Notes: generated by a model from the letters alone, not told the origin. Positions 19,754 through 29,551 are shown, numbered from the stretch's first letter. The stretch is DNA of 64,000 nt from Ciceribacter sp. L1K22 (GCF_017599385.1 NZ_JAGFPK010000001.1:2524030-2588029); one strand, 5' to 3'. A program made the numbers and translations.

Positions 19754-19768
19754 TTAAGCCGATCTTAA
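19754..19768 (+). promoter_or_regulatory. Candidate CtrA box (TTAA-N7-TTAA)
   Basis: TTAA at 19754-19757, exactly 7 bp, and TTAA at 19765-19768 match the full CtrA consensus. The box lies 31 bp upstream of the chosen start of the PAS-GGDEF-EAL gene, close to where a promoter would be. I found no other TTAA-N7-TTAA in the intergenic stretches I inspected. Confidence 0.55.
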
Positions 19769-19799
19769 TCTGCGCATACACATAGTCAGCCTTCTAGTT

Positions 19800-22394
19800 T
19801 TGCTTGCAGACGAGTTGGCCGTGCCCGTCAGTTCCGCCTTACCCTTGAGCCGCGAGGCGACGCCGCAGGAGCGATCCGCATATCTTGAGGCCCTACCGCA
19901 AGCCGCGGCCATCGTGGATGTATCCGGTACCGTCCTCGCGATGAACGAACCGTTCCATCGGTTGATGGGCAGCGCACGACGTAACGGTACATCATCATGT
20001 TTCGAACTCGTTGATATCTCCGACCAGCCGAGACTTCAGGCCAACCTGACGGCCGCTCTGACGGGAAGCACGCCGCCGCCTTGCGACGTGATCCTCACCG
20101 CCGGCGATGGGAGACGTTCCACGGTCCTGGCGCTGACAAGCCAGGTGGATGATCGCCGCACACGCACCGCCGTTCTGCTACAGTTTGTTGACATCAGCGA
20201 ACGCGCGGAACGCGAGGCGGAACTTGCTCGACATGAAAGTCGCTGGCATCAGGCCCTCACCAGTGCTGCGACGGGAGTCTGGGATCACAATTTCAAAACC
20301 GGCGAGATGTACTACTCGGAAACGTGGCGGCACCTGCGAGGTCTGGGCCCCGACGACATGCCGGCTGCAACGGCAGAGGAATGGCTCCAGCTCCTGCACC
20401 CCGACGACCGGGATCGCGTCTGCCACGCCCTCGAACGGCAGAACGCCGGCGATCCGGACTACATGGCGTTCGAATACCGTGAACGCCACAAGGCCGGTCA
20501 CTGGGTCTGGATCGAGTGCCGCGGCGCCTGCGTCGAGTGGGATGACAAAGGCCAGCCGACCCGAATCATCGGCACGGACATCGACATCACGGCGCGCAAA
20601 AACGCCGAGGAAATGTTGCGACAGATGACCGCGCGGCTGGAACTTGCGCTGGAGACATCCAAGATCGGCGTGTTCGAGGCCGATCTAGATACGATGGAGG
20701 TCTACTGGGACGAGCGCGTGATGCGCATCTACGGCATGGAGGGACCCGGCCGGATACTGCCGAACGGCACGTGGCAGAGCGTGCTCCATCCCGACGACCG
20801 GGACCGCGCAATCGGCAACTCCGAAAATGCGATCCGGGGCGGCGATGAGTTCTACGACCAGTTCCGGATATTCAGGAAGAACGACGGCGAGATTCGCCAC
20901 CTGCGCTCGCGGGCAACGACCATCATCGACCAGAACGGCCGCCGGCGCCTTCTCGGTGTAACCTGGGACGTCTCCGACGATATCACCCTGCACCAGCAGC
21001 TCGACAGCGCAAAGACGCTGGCCGAGGCGCGCAATCGCGAGTTGGAAGGCGCGCGCCAGCGCATGGAGCATATCGCGCTCCACGACCACCTGACCGACCT
21101 GCCGAACAGGCGATATCTCGATGCGATGCTGGACCAGATGGAAGAGCATTGCCGGTTGACGCACAAACGTCTCGCGGTCCTTCATATCGATCTCGACCGC
21201 TTCAAGCAGATCAACGACACGCTCGGCCACAATGCCGGCGATGCGCTGCTGCGTCACGCCGCATCGATCCTGAGGGCCGAGGTCGGCCAGGGCGATTTCG
21301 TGGCTCGCATCGGCGGCGACGAGTTCGTTGTCCTCGTTCAGTTCGAAGGACCGGAGAAGCGGCTCGGCAAGCTCGCAGAGCGCATCATCGATCACACCCG
21401 CCGCCCCGTCACCATCGAAGGACATGAGTGCCGGTTCGGCAGCAGCATCGGCGTCGCCGTGTCGCGCGGCCCTGTCATCAATGCGCGCCAGCTACTGCTG
21501 AATGCCGACATGGCGCTCTATCACGCCAAGAACCGCGGCCGGAACCGGTTCGAATTCTTCCGCGACGACGACCAGACCCGCGCCGTCAGCACCAAGCGCT
21601 TGTCGGACGACATTCTGCGCGGGCTTGAGCAGGACGAGTTCGTTCCCGTTTACCAGTTCCAGTTCGACGCCCGGACGCTTGACGTCGCTGGCGTCGAAAC
21701 TTTGGTTCGCTGGCAGCACCCCGAGCGTGGCCTTCTGACACCCGATCTGTTCCTGAAGGCCGCCGACGATCTGAACGTCGTCTCCGATATCGACGGCCGC
21801 GTGCTCGACAAGGCGCTGGCCGACATGCGCCTCTGGCGCCAGCGCGGCTTTTCCATTCCCAAGCTGTCGGTCAACGTTTCCTCAAGGCGGTTGCACGATC
21901 CGAACCTGCGCAAGGCGCTGGCCGGAATCGAGATCCCGCCCGGCGCGCTGTCCTTCGAACTGCTGGAATCCATCTTCCTCGACGACTTCGACGCGCAGGT
22001 GAAGGAGAACCTGCGGCTTCTGCGCCGGCTCGGCATTTCCATAGAGATCGACGACTTCGGCACCGGGCATGCGTCGATCGTCAGCCTGTTGCGCCTCAAT
22101 CCTCAGGCGCTGAAGATCGACCGTGAGCTGATCCGCAAGGTGCCTGACTCCCGCGAGCAGCGGCAGCTCGTCCGGGCGATCATCGAGATCGGTCACTCCC
22201 TGAACGTCAAGGTCGTCGCCGAGGGGGTCGAGACCGACGCCCATGTAGAGGTATTGCGCGACCTCGGCTGCGATGTCCTTCAGGGTTTCGGACTCGCCCG
22301 CCCCATGCCGTTCGACCAGACGGAAACCTTCCTCAAAGGCCAGACATGGAAACGCCCCGCCACGGCCCTATCGGGCAACGACACGGGGCGTTGA
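19800..22394 (+). CDS. PAS-PAS-PAS-GGDEF-EAL cyclic-di-GMP protein
   Basis: 864 residues. An N-terminal PAS-like region (about 30-130) and two further PAS domains (about 145-270, 275-400) precede a GGDEF domain (about 430-590) and an EAL domain (about 605-855). GGDEF is intact (505-509) but the upstream RxxD inhibitory site is missing. In the phosphodiesterase domain EAL is ETL (633-635), with the catalytic Glu kept; NVS, ESIF, DDFGTG, KID and EGVE motifs are present. It may make, break or do both to c-di-GMP. No membrane segment is evident. The TTG at 19800 is tentative; a GTG at 19821 is possible and neither has a good ribosome site. Confidence 0.9.
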   Translation: MLADELAVPVSSALPLSREATPQERSAYLEALPQAAAIVDVSGTVLAMNEPFHRLMGSARRNGTSSCFELVDISDQPRLQANLTAALTGSTPPPCDVILTAGDGRRSTVLALTSQVDDRRTRTAVLLQFVDISERAEREAELARHESRWHQALTSAATGVWDHNFKTGEMYYSETWRHLRGLGPDDMPAATAEEWLQLLHPDDRDRVCHALERQNAGDPDYMAFEYRERHKAGHWVWIECRGACVEWDDKGQPTRIIGTDIDITARKNAEEMLRQMTARLELALETSKIGVFEADLDTMEVYWDERVMRIYGMEGPGRILPNGTWQSVLHPDDRDRAIGNSENAIRGGDEFYDQFRIFRKNDGEIRHLRSRATTIIDQNGRRRLLGVTWDVSDDITLHQQLDSAKTLAEARNRELEGARQRMEHIALHDHLTDLPNRRYLDAMLDQMEEHCRLTHKRLAVLHIDLDRFKQINDTLGHNAGDALLRHAASILRAEVGQGDFVARIGGDEFVVLVQFEGPEKRLGKLAERIIDHTRRPVTIEGHECRFGSSIGVAVSRGPVINARQLLLNADMALYHAKNRGRNRFEFFRDDDQTRAVSTKRLSDDILRGLEQDEFVPVYQFQFDARTLDVAGVETLVRWQHPERGLLTPDLFLKAADDLNVVSDIDGRVLDKALADMRLWRQRGFSIPKLSVNVSSRRLHDPNLRKALAGIEIPPGALSFELLESIFLDDFDAQVKENLRLLRRLGISIEIDDFGTGHASIVSLLRLNPQALKIDRELIRKVPDSREQRQLVRAIIEIGHSLNVKVVAEGVETDAHVEVLRDLGCDVLQGFGLARPMPFDQTETFLKGQTWKRPATALSGNDTGR
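22351..22392. other. Inverted repeat at the end of the GGDEF-EAL gene
   Basis: AACGCCCCG (22351-22359) and CGGGGCGTT (22384-22392) form a 9-bp stem with a 24-nt loop, the second arm touching the stop codon. Followed by GAAAAA, not a T-run, so a classical terminator is doubtful. It separates two convergent genes. Confidence 0.4.
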
Positions 22395-22410
22395 AAAATC
22401 TGTCCTGATA

Positions 22411-22725
22411 TTAGGTGTTCTGAACCTGCTCCACGGCGACGCCGAGAAGTTCCAGCATCTTGGCGCGCAGTTCCTCATCCGAAACGGACACGCCGCCGGC
22501 AGCCAGGTCGCCCTTGACCTTGCGGAATACGTCCTCGTCGCCGGCTTCCTCGAAATCCGAGGCTACGACTTCCTTGGCATAAGCATCGACATCGGTCTTG
22601 CCAAGCAGTCCGCCAGCCCAGATGCCAAGCAGTTTGTTGCGACGCGCTTCAGCCCTGAACTTCAGGTCCTGATCGTGCGCGAACTTGTTTTCAAACGCTT
22701 TTTCCCGGTCGCTCATGCCACTCAT
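22411..22725 (-). CDS. ATP synthase zeta inhibitor subunit (DUF1476)
   Basis: 104 residues of the DUF1476 family, whose Paracoccus member is the zeta subunit that blocks reverse ATP hydrolysis by the F1 motor. The inhibitory N-terminal helix is recognisable (SDREKAFENKFAHDQDLKF, residues about 5-23), followed by a four-helix C-terminal part. ATG at 22725 follows GGGAGAA by 4-5 bp. The genes for ATP synthase itself are not in the window. It is divergent from purC. Confidence 0.9.
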   Translation of the reverse strand: MSGMSDREKAFENKFAHDQDLKFRAEARRNKLLGIWAGGLLGKTDVDAYAKEVVASDFEEAGDEDVFRKVKGDLAAGGVSVSDEELRAKMLELLGVAVEQVQNT

Positions 22726-22959
22726 ATCGTTCTCCCGAAATCTCTTGCCTTCTTGATGGCGCGTTTCCCCATTAATCAAAAGGCTGTAGAAAGTGCAATG
22801 CGAAGTTTGTCGTTTCCCTGAGTCGTTACCGGTTTGTCGGAAATATCCGTGAGGAACAACAGCTGCATTGTGAAAACGGATGTTTTCCTTTATGGGACCG
22901 CTTCAATTGCCGATCCACTGCGCCCCGCGCGAGGCGCCAACCAGCAGAGTAATTTGTCC

Positions 22960-23724
22960 ATGAACCGTCGCCGCCGTATTTACGAGGGCAAGGCCAAGAT
23001 CCTGTACGAGGGTCCGGAGCCAGGCACGCTGATCCAGTTCTTCAAGGATGACGCCACGGCTTTCAACAAGAAGAAGCACGATGTCATTGACGGCAAGGGT
23101 GTCCTCAACAACCGCATTTCCGAATACCTGTTCACGCACCTGAACAAGATCGGCATCCCGACCCACTTCCTGCGCCGCCTCAACATGCGCGAGCAGTTGA
23201 TCAAGGAAGTCGAGATGATCCCGCTCGAGATCGTCGTGCGCAATGTCGCCGCCGGCTCGCTCGCCAAGCGTCTCGGCATCGAGGAAGGCGTCGTTCTGCC
23301 GCGCTCGATCATCGAATTCTACTACAAGTCCGACGCGCTCGACGACCCCATGGTCTCCGAGGAGCACATCACCGCCTTCGGCTGGGCCAATCCGGCCGAA
23401 CTCGATGACATCATGGCGCTCGCCATCCGCGTCAACGACTTCCTGTCAGGCCTCTTCCTCGGCATCGGCATCCAGCTCGTAGACTTCAAGATCGAGTGCG
23501 GTCGCCTGTTCGAAGGCGAGATGATGCGCATCATCCTTGCCGACGAGATTTCGCCCGACAGCTGCCGCCTCTGGGACATCGAGACCAAGGAAAAGCTCGA
23601 CAAGGACCGGTTCCGCCAGGATCTCGGCGGGCTTCTCGAAGCCTACCAGGAAGTCGCCCGGCGGCTTGGCATCATCAACGAGAACGAACCGATCCGTGGA
23701 ACCGGCCCGGTTCTGGTGAAGTAA
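22960..23724 (+). CDS. purC: Phosphoribosylaminoimidazole-succinocarboxamide synthase
   Basis: 254 residues, the normal length. N-terminus [16 protein letters not shown], then FKDDATAFN (ATP site), [16 protein letters not shown] and [10 protein letters not shown] and [12 protein letters not shown], all SAICAR synthetase signatures. It joins aspartate to CAIR. The 234-bp gap upstream holds a possible TTGTGA/TATGGG promoter pair but no clear operator. It starts the purC-purS-purQ unit. Confidence 0.97.
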   Translation: MNRRRRIYEGKAKILYEGPEPGTLIQFFKDDATAFNKKKHDVIDGKGVLNNRISEYLFTHLNKIGIPTHFLRRLNMREQLIKEVEMIPLEIVVRNVAAGSLAKRLGIEEGVVLPRSIIEFYYKSDALDDPMVSEEHITAFGWANPAELDDIMALAIRVNDFLSGLFLGIGIQLVDFKIECGRLFEGEMMRIILADEISPDSCRLWDIETKEKLDKDRFRQDLGGLLEAYQEVARRLGIINENEPIRGTGPVLVK

Positions 23725-23741
23725 GGAAGAGGGAAATTCCA

Positions 23742-23984
23742 GTGATCAAGGCCCGTGTCACCGTCACCCTGAAGAATGGCGTTCTCGATCCGCAGGGCAA
23801 GGCGATCGAAGGCGCGCTCGCAACCCTCGGCTTCGACGGCGTTGGCCACGTCCGCCAAGGCAAGGTCTTCGACCTTGAACTTGATGGCGCCGACAAGGCA
23901 AAGGCGGAGGAAGACCTCAAGGCCATGTGCGAAAAGCTCCTCGCAAACACGGTCATCGAGAACTATACTATCTCCATCGCCTGA
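23742..23984 (+). CDS. purS: FGAM synthase subunit PurS
   Basis: 80 residues, the usual PurS length, with the conserved IKARVTVTLKNGVLDPQG start, VRQGKVFDLEL and the C-terminal ANTVIENYTI strand. PurS bridges PurL and PurQ and carries ammonia between them. The start is GTG at 23742, preceded by a purine-rich GGAAGAGGGAAA ribosome region. Confidence 0.95.
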   Translation: MIKARVTVTLKNGVLDPQGKAIEGALATLGFDGVGHVRQGKVFDLELDGADKAKAEEDLKAMCEKLLANTVIENYTISIA

Positions 23985-24003
23985 GGGTTGAAGGAGCGGT
24001 GGC

Positions 24004-24261
24004 ATGGCCGACCAGACGCAGGAACTGATGTTCGAAATTCTGCGGAAACTGCAGGCGGATATTTCGACCATCAAGGATGGCCAGCGGGAAACGCGTCAGG
24101 ATATCAATTCGCTCCGCAACTACATGCATGTGATGCAGGGCGACCTCAACAATATGCATGGGACGATGAGCCAGGTTCTGGACCGTCTCGATCGCATCGA
24201 AAATCGCCTGGAGCTGCGGGAGCTCCAGGAAGCCCAAGCAAGGTTTGAGCACCAGCCATGA
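24004..24261 (+). CDS. Small coiled-coil protein in the purS-purQ operon
   Basis: 85 residues, almost entirely helical with heptad spacing of hydrophobic residues from about 8 to 78 (for example [15 protein letters not shown] and [15 protein letters not shown]), no cysteine and no signal peptide. It has a GGAG ribosome site and its stop overlaps the purQ start (ATGA), so it is translated in step with purQ. No family is recognised with confidence. The position between two subunits of one enzyme suggests a helper for FGAM synthase assembly or a localisation factor, but this is only inferred from position. Confidence 0.8.
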   Translation: MADQTQELMFEILRKLQADISTIKDGQRETRQDINSLRNYMHVMQGDLNNMHGTMSQVLDRLDRIENRLELRELQEAQARFEHQP

Positions 24262-24932
24262 AATCAGCCGTTCTCCAGCTTCCAGGCCTCAACCGCGACC
24301 GCGACATGATCGCCGCGCTGACCAAGATTTCCGGACAGGCGCCGGTGACGGTGTGGCAGACCGAGACGGACCTGCCCGATGTCGACCTCGTGGTCATCCC
24401 CGGCGGTTTCTCCTACGGCGATTATCTCCGCTGCGGCGCGATCGCCGCCCGTATGCCGGTGATGCAGGCGGTCAAGAAGGCGGCTGAGCGCGGCGTGAAG
24501 GTTCTCGGCGTCTGCAACGGCTTCCAGATCCTCGTCGAAGCCGGCATGCTGCCTGGCGCGCTGATGCGCAATGCCTCGCTGAAATTCGTCTGCCGCCAGG
24601 TGAAGCTCGAAGTGGTCAATTCCGACACCGACTTCACGCGGGCCTACGAAACCGGGCAGATCATCCGCTGCCCAGTGGCACACCATGACGGAAACTACTT
24701 CGCCGACGACGAAACGCTGAAGGCGCTCGAGGGCAACGGTCAGATCGTCTTCCGCTATGCCGATGGAACCAATCCCAACGGTTCGGTGAATGACATCGCC
24801 GGCGTCATGAACGAAAAGGGCAATGTGCTCGGCATGATGCCGCATCCGGAAAACCTGATCGAGGCCGCCCATGGCGGCAATGACGGACGCGCGATCTTCG
24901 CCTCCGCCCTCGAAGTCATCGCTGCGGCGTGA
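24258..24932 (+). CDS. purQ: FGAM synthase glutaminase subunit PurQ
   Basis: 224 residues, class I glutamine amidotransferase. The nucleophile elbow is GVCNGFQ with Cys86; [16 protein letters not shown] forms the oxyanion side and MPHPE near the C-terminus supplies the catalytic His/Glu. It releases ammonia for PurL in FGAR to FGAM conversion. ATG at 24258 overlaps the coiled-coil gene by 4 bp. The PurL subunit is encoded 2.4 kb downstream. Confidence 0.97.
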   Translation: MKSAVLQLPGLNRDRDMIAALTKISGQAPVTVWQTETDLPDVDLVVIPGGFSYGDYLRCGAIAARMPVMQAVKKAAERGVKVLGVCNGFQILVEAGMLPGALMRNASLKFVCRQVKLEVVNSDTDFTRAYETGQIIRCPVAHHDGNYFADDETLKALEGNGQIVFRYADGTNPNGSVNDIAGVMNEKGNVLGMMPHPENLIEAAHGGNDGRAIFASALEVIAAA

Positions 24933-24945
24933 AGGTTTGAAAAAC

Positions 24946-25329
24946 ATGCGCAAAGCGCTCGGTGCGACCGCCCTGCTCGCCCTCATGGCCCTCGTCGGCT
25001 GCCAGCCCAAGGCGACGACGCCGGCCGGGGGGCCTTCGGCGCTCGACATCATGGAAAAGGTGGCCGTCGGCGCCAACCGCTGCTGGTTCAAGTCGGGCGA
25101 TCCCGCTTTCAAAGCCTATTCGCTGGCGCCCGAACTGACGTCCTTCTCCGGCCGGCCGCGCATCCTTCTCGTGCGTAAGGGGTCAAGCGACATCCGCCCC
25201 CTGCTCGTCGTGCAGGCCGAAGGCAAGCCCGCTCGCCTCCAGGCCTTCGGCCCGATGATGGGCGAGCCGATTTCCGGTCGTATCGGCAAGGATGTCCAGC
25301 GCTGGGCTGCCGGCAATACCGACTGCTGA
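24946..25329 (+). CDS. Small lipoprotein
   Basis: 127 residues. Residues 1-18 are a lipoprotein signal ending in a lipobox (LVGC, Cys about 19), followed by a mature domain with AVGANRCWFKSGDPAF and a final C-terminal TDC. It should be anchored to a membrane facing the periplasm. The ATG at 24946 lies 14 bp after the purQ stop with GAAGG upstream, so it is the last gene of the purC operon, before a strong hairpin. No function is known. Confidence 0.83.
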   Translation: MRKALGATALLALMALVGCQPKATTPAGGPSALDIMEKVAVGANRCWFKSGDPAFKAYSLAPELTSFSGRPRILLVRKGSSDIRPLLVVQAEGKPARLQAFGPMMGEPISGRIGKDVQRWAAGNTDC

Positions 25330-25375
25330 ACGGATCCGGCGTCACGGGGTCGGGGAGACGCAACGCCGGATCCGT
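25330..25375 (+). terminator. Hairpin after the purC-purS-purQ-lipoprotein operon
   Basis: A perfect 12-bp stem, ACGGATCCGGCG (25330-25341) and CGCCGGATCCGT (25364-25375), with a 22-nt loop, directly follows the lipoprotein stop. No T-run follows. It lies between convergent genes and could serve both. Confidence 0.5.
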
Positions 25376-25411
25376 GCTTCCGCCAGGGGCGGAGGTCTAA
25401 GCGGCGGAAGC

Positions 25412-25699
25412 TCAGAACCAGGTCAGCAGGCGAGAACGACCCGCCTCCGACATCGCCTCGAGCCGCGACACGCCGATATCGCGCAACTGCTCGTCCGACA
25501 TGCCTCTCAGCGAAAGCCGGCCGACGCGCCGTGCGTTCCAATTGCGCCACCGATCCACCAATCCCAAAATCCCGCTGCGCGGCGCCGGCATCGGCGCTGG
25601 CGCCAACAGGTCGCCGCTTGCGAGAAACTGTGACTCCCTGACATAGCTATCGGGATAGATTGTATCGATTGTGATGAGATATTCGTCATATCTACGCAT
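25412..25699 (-). CDS. DUF1127 small basic protein
   Basis: 95 residues. The C-terminal 45 residues form the DUF1127 arginine-rich helix pair: WRNWNARRVGRLSLRGMSDEQL then DIGVSR. DUF1127 proteins of Agrobacterium and Rhodobacter bind RNA or affect RNA turnover and phosphate and envelope traits. The N-terminal half is not part of the domain. ATG at 25699, with AGGTG upstream. It is divergent from the MocR regulator, so that regulator is a candidate controller. Confidence 0.85.
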   Translation of the reverse strand: MRRYDEYLITIDTIYPDSYVRESQFLASGDLLAPAPMPAPRSGILGLVDRWRNWNARRVGRLSLRGMSDEQLRDIGVSRLEAMSEAGRSRLLTWF

Positions 25700-25733
25700 A
25701 TTGCACCTGCCACATCGGGCGTTTCGGATGAAT

Positions 25734-25781
25734 TGTCATCTATATTGACAGGGACATTATGCCAATGTAGAGAATTGTCCC
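25734..25781. promoter_or_regulatory. Nested palindromes and promoter between DUF1127 and MocR genes
   Basis: Two inverted repeats sit in the 83-bp divergent gap: TGTCA-N7-TGACA (25734-25750) and GGGACA ... TGTCCC (25751-25756 and 25776-25781). TTGACA at 25745-25750 overlaps the first repeat and could be a -35 box with TAGAGA 17 bp later. The MocR start follows the second repeat by 1 bp and has no ribosome site, so its mRNA may be nearly leaderless. Operator use is inferred. Confidence 0.4.
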
Positions 25782-25782
25782 C

Positions 25783-27195
25783 ATGACAAATTGGCTTCCC
25801 AATCTCGCGGCGGGCAAAGGTCCGCTCTACGTTCGCCTTGCCGATCAGATGGAGGATGCCATCATGACCGGCCATCTTCCGGCGGGTAGCAAGCTCCCGC
25901 CGCAGCGAAACCTCGCCTTCGATGTGAAGGTGACAATCGGGACGATAACCCGCGCCTACGCGCTGCTGCACGAGCGCGGCCTCGTCAGCGGCGAAGTCGG
26001 CAGAGGGACTTACGTCCTTCCCCGCCCCAATGGCGAGGCGGCCAACGATCCCGTCAGCGCGAGCCTCGCCGGCACCCGTCCCTTCGTCGCGCCGGACGAC
26101 AAGATCCGCTTCGACAGCACCGCCGCACCCGATGTCGGGCAGGCCGAGGTTCTGAGCGGCCTGATGGCGGAGATCACGCGCGACCACGCGACCGATATCG
26201 CGAGCTACACGCGCTCTTTCCCACGCCAGTGGTTCGAGGCGGGCGCCGACTGGCTGGCCTGCAACGGCTGGCGCCCCGCGCCCGAGACGATCGTGCCGAC
26301 GCTCGGCGCCCATGCCGCGATCATGTCTGTCCTGACCGTGCTGACGAGCCCCGGTGACAAGATCGTCTTCGAGCATTTCACCTATTCCCAGGTCTCGCGG
26401 GCCGCCGGTCTGGCAGGCCGCCGGACGGCGCTCGTCGAGTCCGACGCCGAGGGCGTGAAGCCGGACGACTTCGAAAGGGTCTGCATCCAGCAACATCCCA
26501 AGATGGCCTTCGTGATGTCGACGACACAGAACCCGACGCTGGCCACCATGCCGGTCGAGCGGCGCAAGGCGATCGCCGATATCGCCCGCAGGCACAATGT
26601 CTGGCTGATCGAGGACAATCTCTATGGCGCCCTGACCGACTCGGCCCTCCCCCTGATCGCCACCTTCGCGCCGGAGCGCACCTTCGTCGTCGACGGCCTG
26701 TCGAAATCGGTCGCCGCCGGTGTTCGCGGCGGCTGGGTCGCCTGCCCGCCGCATTTCGCACAGCGGGTCCGCATCGCACACAAGATGATGACCGGGGGCC
26801 TGCCGTTTTTGCTTGCCGAACTGGGTGCCCGGTTCGTGCTGTCAGGCGAAGCGGCGCGCATCCGCGATCTCTGCCGCAGAGAGATTGCTGCCCGAGTCGA
26901 GATCGCCCGAAGGGACCTCGCAGGCTTCGACTTCCGCTCGGATACCTTCGTGCCCTTCCTCTGGCTGAAGCTTCCCGAGCCGTGGTTGTCGGCGACCTTC
27001 AAGCAGGCTGCCTACAATGACGGCGTCCTCATCGACGATGAAAACGAATTCAAGGCCGGCCGGTCAGAAAAGGTGAGCCACCGCGTCCGTCTCGGCTTCT
27101 CTTCGTCGCAAGACCGTACAGAGGTCTCGCGCGGCATGAAGATCGTCCGCCGTCTGCTCGAAAACGGCGCAGCCGGCTACGACAGCGTCGCCTGA
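25783..27195 (+). CDS. MocR-type regulator (GntR HTH plus aminotransferase domain)
   Basis: 470 residues. A GntR winged helix (about 10-85, with GSKLPPQRNLAFDVKVTIGT and GEVGRGTYVL) is joined to an aminotransferase class I domain. The pyridoxal-phosphate lysine is Lys308 in DGLSKSVAAG and NPTLAT is present, so cofactor binding is likely. MocR proteins usually sense PLP or an amine compound and regulate a neighbouring gene. Here the divergent neighbour is DUF1127 and the downstream one is purL. No pdx or gab gene adjoins, so the target is not evident. Confidence 0.9.
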   Translation: MTNWLPNLAAGKGPLYVRLADQMEDAIMTGHLPAGSKLPPQRNLAFDVKVTIGTITRAYALLHERGLVSGEVGRGTYVLPRPNGEAANDPVSASLAGTRPFVAPDDKIRFDSTAAPDVGQAEVLSGLMAEITRDHATDIASYTRSFPRQWFEAGADWLACNGWRPAPETIVPTLGAHAAIMSVLTVLTSPGDKIVFEHFTYSQVSRAAGLAGRRTALVESDAEGVKPDDFERVCIQQHPKMAFVMSTTQNPTLATMPVERRKAIADIARRHNVWLIEDNLYGALTDSALPLIATFAPERTFVVDGLSKSVAAGVRGGWVACPPHFAQRVRIAHKMMTGGLPFLLAELGARFVLSGEAARIRDLCRREIAARVEIARRDLAGFDFRSDTFVPFLWLKLPEPWLSATFKQAAYNDGVLIDDENEFKAGRSEKVSHRVRLGFSSSQDRTEVSRGMKIVRRLLENGAAGYDSVA

Positions 27196-27316
27196 CGGGC
27201 GCCCCCGGGTCCGGGAGGCGCTAAGCCGTTGAAACGGCCATTTTCCTGTCGCGCTTGCCCGTCACATGCGCTAAAGAGGCCGCAATCCCGAACCGGCAGC
27301 CGTCCCAGGAAAAGCG

Positions 27317-29551
27317 ATGACGATCTCCAATACGATCCAGATCACTCCCGAACTCGTAGCCGCACACGGGCTCAAGCCCGACGAATACCAGCGAATCCTG
27401 GATCTGATCGGCCGCGAGCCGACCTTCACCGAGCTCGGCATCTTCTCCGCGATGTGGAACGAGCACTGCTCCTACAAATCCTCCAAGCGCTGGCTGCGCA
27501 CCCTGCCGACCAAGGGTCCGCGCGTCATCCAGGGACCGGGCGAGAACGCCGGCGTCGTAGATATCGATGACGGCGACGTCGTGGTCTTCAAGATGGAAAG
27601 CCATAACCACCCGTCCTACATCGAGCCCTACCAGGGTGCGGCGACCGGCGTCGGCGGCATCCTGCGCGACGTCTTCACCATGGGCGCGCGTCCCATCGCC
27701 GCCATGAACGCGCTGCGCTTCGGCGCGCCGGATCATCCGAAGACCAAGCACCTCGTTGCCGGCGTCGTTGCCGGCGTCGGTGGATACGGCAATTCTTTCG
27801 GCGTGCCGACCGTCGGCGGGGAAGTCGAATTCGACGCCCGTTACAACGGCAACATTCTCGTCAATGCCTTCGCCGCCGGCCTCGCCAAAGCCGATGGCAT
27901 CTTCCTGTCGGAAGCCAAGGGCGTCGGCCTGCCGGTCGTCTATCTCGGCGCCAAGACCGGCCGCGACGGTGTCGGCGGCGCGACGATGGCGTCGGCCGAA
28001 TTCGACGAGTCGATCGAGGAGAAGCGCCCGACCGTCCAGGTCGGCGACCCCTTTACCGAGAAATGCCTGCTGGAAGCCTGCCTCGAACTCATGCAGACCG
28101 GCGCCGTCATCGCCATCCAGGATATGGGTGCGGCCGGCCTCACCTGCTCGGCCGTCGAGATGGGCGCCAAGGGCGACCTCGGCATTGAGCTCAACCTCGA
28201 CAAGGTGCCGGTGCGCGAGGAGCGCATGACGGCCTACGAGATGATGCTGTCGGAAAGCCAGGAGCGCATGCTCATGGTGCTCGAACCTTCCAAGGAAGAA
28301 GTTGCCAAGGCGATTTTCGTCAAGTGGGGCCTCGACTTTGCGATCGTCGGCTACACCACCGACGACCTGCGCTTCCGCGTCATCCATCAGGGTGAGGAAG
28401 TCGCCAACCTGCCGATCAAGGATCTTGGCGACCAGGCGCCGGAATACGACCGCCCGTGGCGCGAGCCCGGCAAGCGAGGCGCCCTGCCCGCCAACCTCGT
28501 CGCCGAACCGGATGACTATTCGGCAGCCCTCCTGAAACTGGTCGGCTCGCCCAACCAGTCGAGCCGTCGCTGGGTCTACGAGCAGTACGACACGCTGATC
28601 CAGGGCAATTCGCTTCAGCTTCCCGGTGGCGACGCCGGCGTCGTCCGTGTCGACACGCACCCGAAGAAGGCGCTCGCCTTCTCCTCCGACGTGACCCCGC
28701 GCTACGTCGAGGCCGATCCGTTCGAGGGCGGCAAGCAGGCGGTCGCCGAATGCTGGCGCAACATCACCGCGACCGGCGCCGAGCCGCTGGCTGCCACCGA
28801 CAACCTGAACTTCGGCAATCCCGAGCGCCCGGAAATCATGGGCCAGTTCGTGCATGCCATCAAGGGAATCGGTGAGGCCTGCCTTGCACTCGATTTCCCG
28901 ATCGTCTCAGGCAATGTCTCCCTCTACAACGAGACAAACGGCGTCGGCATCCTTCCGACCCCGACCATCGCCGGCGTCGGTCTGCTGCCCGACTGGTCGA
29001 AGATGGCCCGCATCGGCAGCGCCCAGGATGGCGACCACCTGATCCTGATCGGCACCGACGGCAGCCACCTCGGCAGTTCGGTCTATCTCCGCGACATCCT
29101 CGGCCTGACCGATGGTCCTCCACCGGAAGTCGATCTCCATGCCGAACGCCGCAATGGCGACTTCGTGCGCTCGGCGATCCGCAACGGACAGGTCACCGCC
29201 TGCCACGACATCTCCTCCGGCGGCCTTGCGGTCGCGCTTGCCGAGATGGCGATGGCGTCCGGCAAGGGCATGTCCGTCAACCTCACCGAAAGCCGTGGCC
29301 CCGCCCACGCCCTGCTCTTCGGCGAGGACCAGGCCCGTTACGTGGTCGCCGTCCCGGCCGACATGGCGAATTTCCTCTGCGCCAATGCAGAAGGTGCCGG
29401 CGTTCCCTTCCGCCGTCTCGGTACGGTGGGCGGCTCGACGCTTGCCGTGGAAGGCGTGCTCTCGGTCTCCGTGGACCAATTGCGCTTGGCCCATGAATCG
29501 TGGTTTCCTGAGTTCATGGACGGCAAGGCCATGGCCTCTGCCGCGGAATAA
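27317..29551 (+). CDS. purL: FGAM synthase large subunit PurL (small type)
   Basis: 744 residues, the length of the three-part (PurS/PurQ-dependent) type without a glutaminase domain. Motifs include [10 protein letters not shown] near the N-terminus, [22 protein letters not shown]-like GVPTVGGE and the C-terminal [13 protein letters not shown]. It makes FGAM from FGAR with ATP and ammonia from PurQ. An AGGAAAAG ribosome box precedes the ATG. It begins the purL-bolA-grxD unit. Confidence 0.97.
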   Translation: MTISNTIQITPELVAAHGLKPDEYQRILDLIGREPTFTELGIFSAMWNEHCSYKSSKRWLRTLPTKGPRVIQGPGENAGVVDIDDGDVVVFKMESHNHPSYIEPYQGAATGVGGILRDVFTMGARPIAAMNALRFGAPDHPKTKHLVAGVVAGVGGYGNSFGVPTVGGEVEFDARYNGNILVNAFAAGLAKADGIFLSEAKGVGLPVVYLGAKTGRDGVGGATMASAEFDESIEEKRPTVQVGDPFTEKCLLEACLELMQTGAVIAIQDMGAAGLTCSAVEMGAKGDLGIELNLDKVPVREERMTAYEMMLSESQERMLMVLEPSKEEVAKAIFVKWGLDFAIVGYTTDDLRFRVIHQGEEVANLPIKDLGDQAPEYDRPWREPGKRGALPANLVAEPDDYSAALLKLVGSPNQSSRRWVYEQYDTLIQGNSLQLPGGDAGVVRVDTHPKKALAFSSDVTPRYVEADPFEGGKQAVAECWRNITATGAEPLAATDNLNFGNPERPEIMGQFVHAIKGIGEACLALDFPIVSGNVSLYNETNGVGILPTPTIAGVGLLPDWSKMARIGSAQDGDHLILIGTDGSHLGSSVYLRDILGLTDGPPPEVDLHAERRNGDFVRSAIRNGQVTACHDISSGGLAVALAEMAMASGKGMSVNLTESRGPAHALLFGEDQARYVVAVPADMANFLCANAEGAGVPFRRLGTVGGSTLAVEGVLSVSVDQLRLAHESWFPEFMDGKAMASAAE

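Noticed and set aside
27221..28855. A 544-codon minus-strand frame opposite purL
   Set aside because: Antisense to intact PurL motifs, with no ribosome site and no domain.
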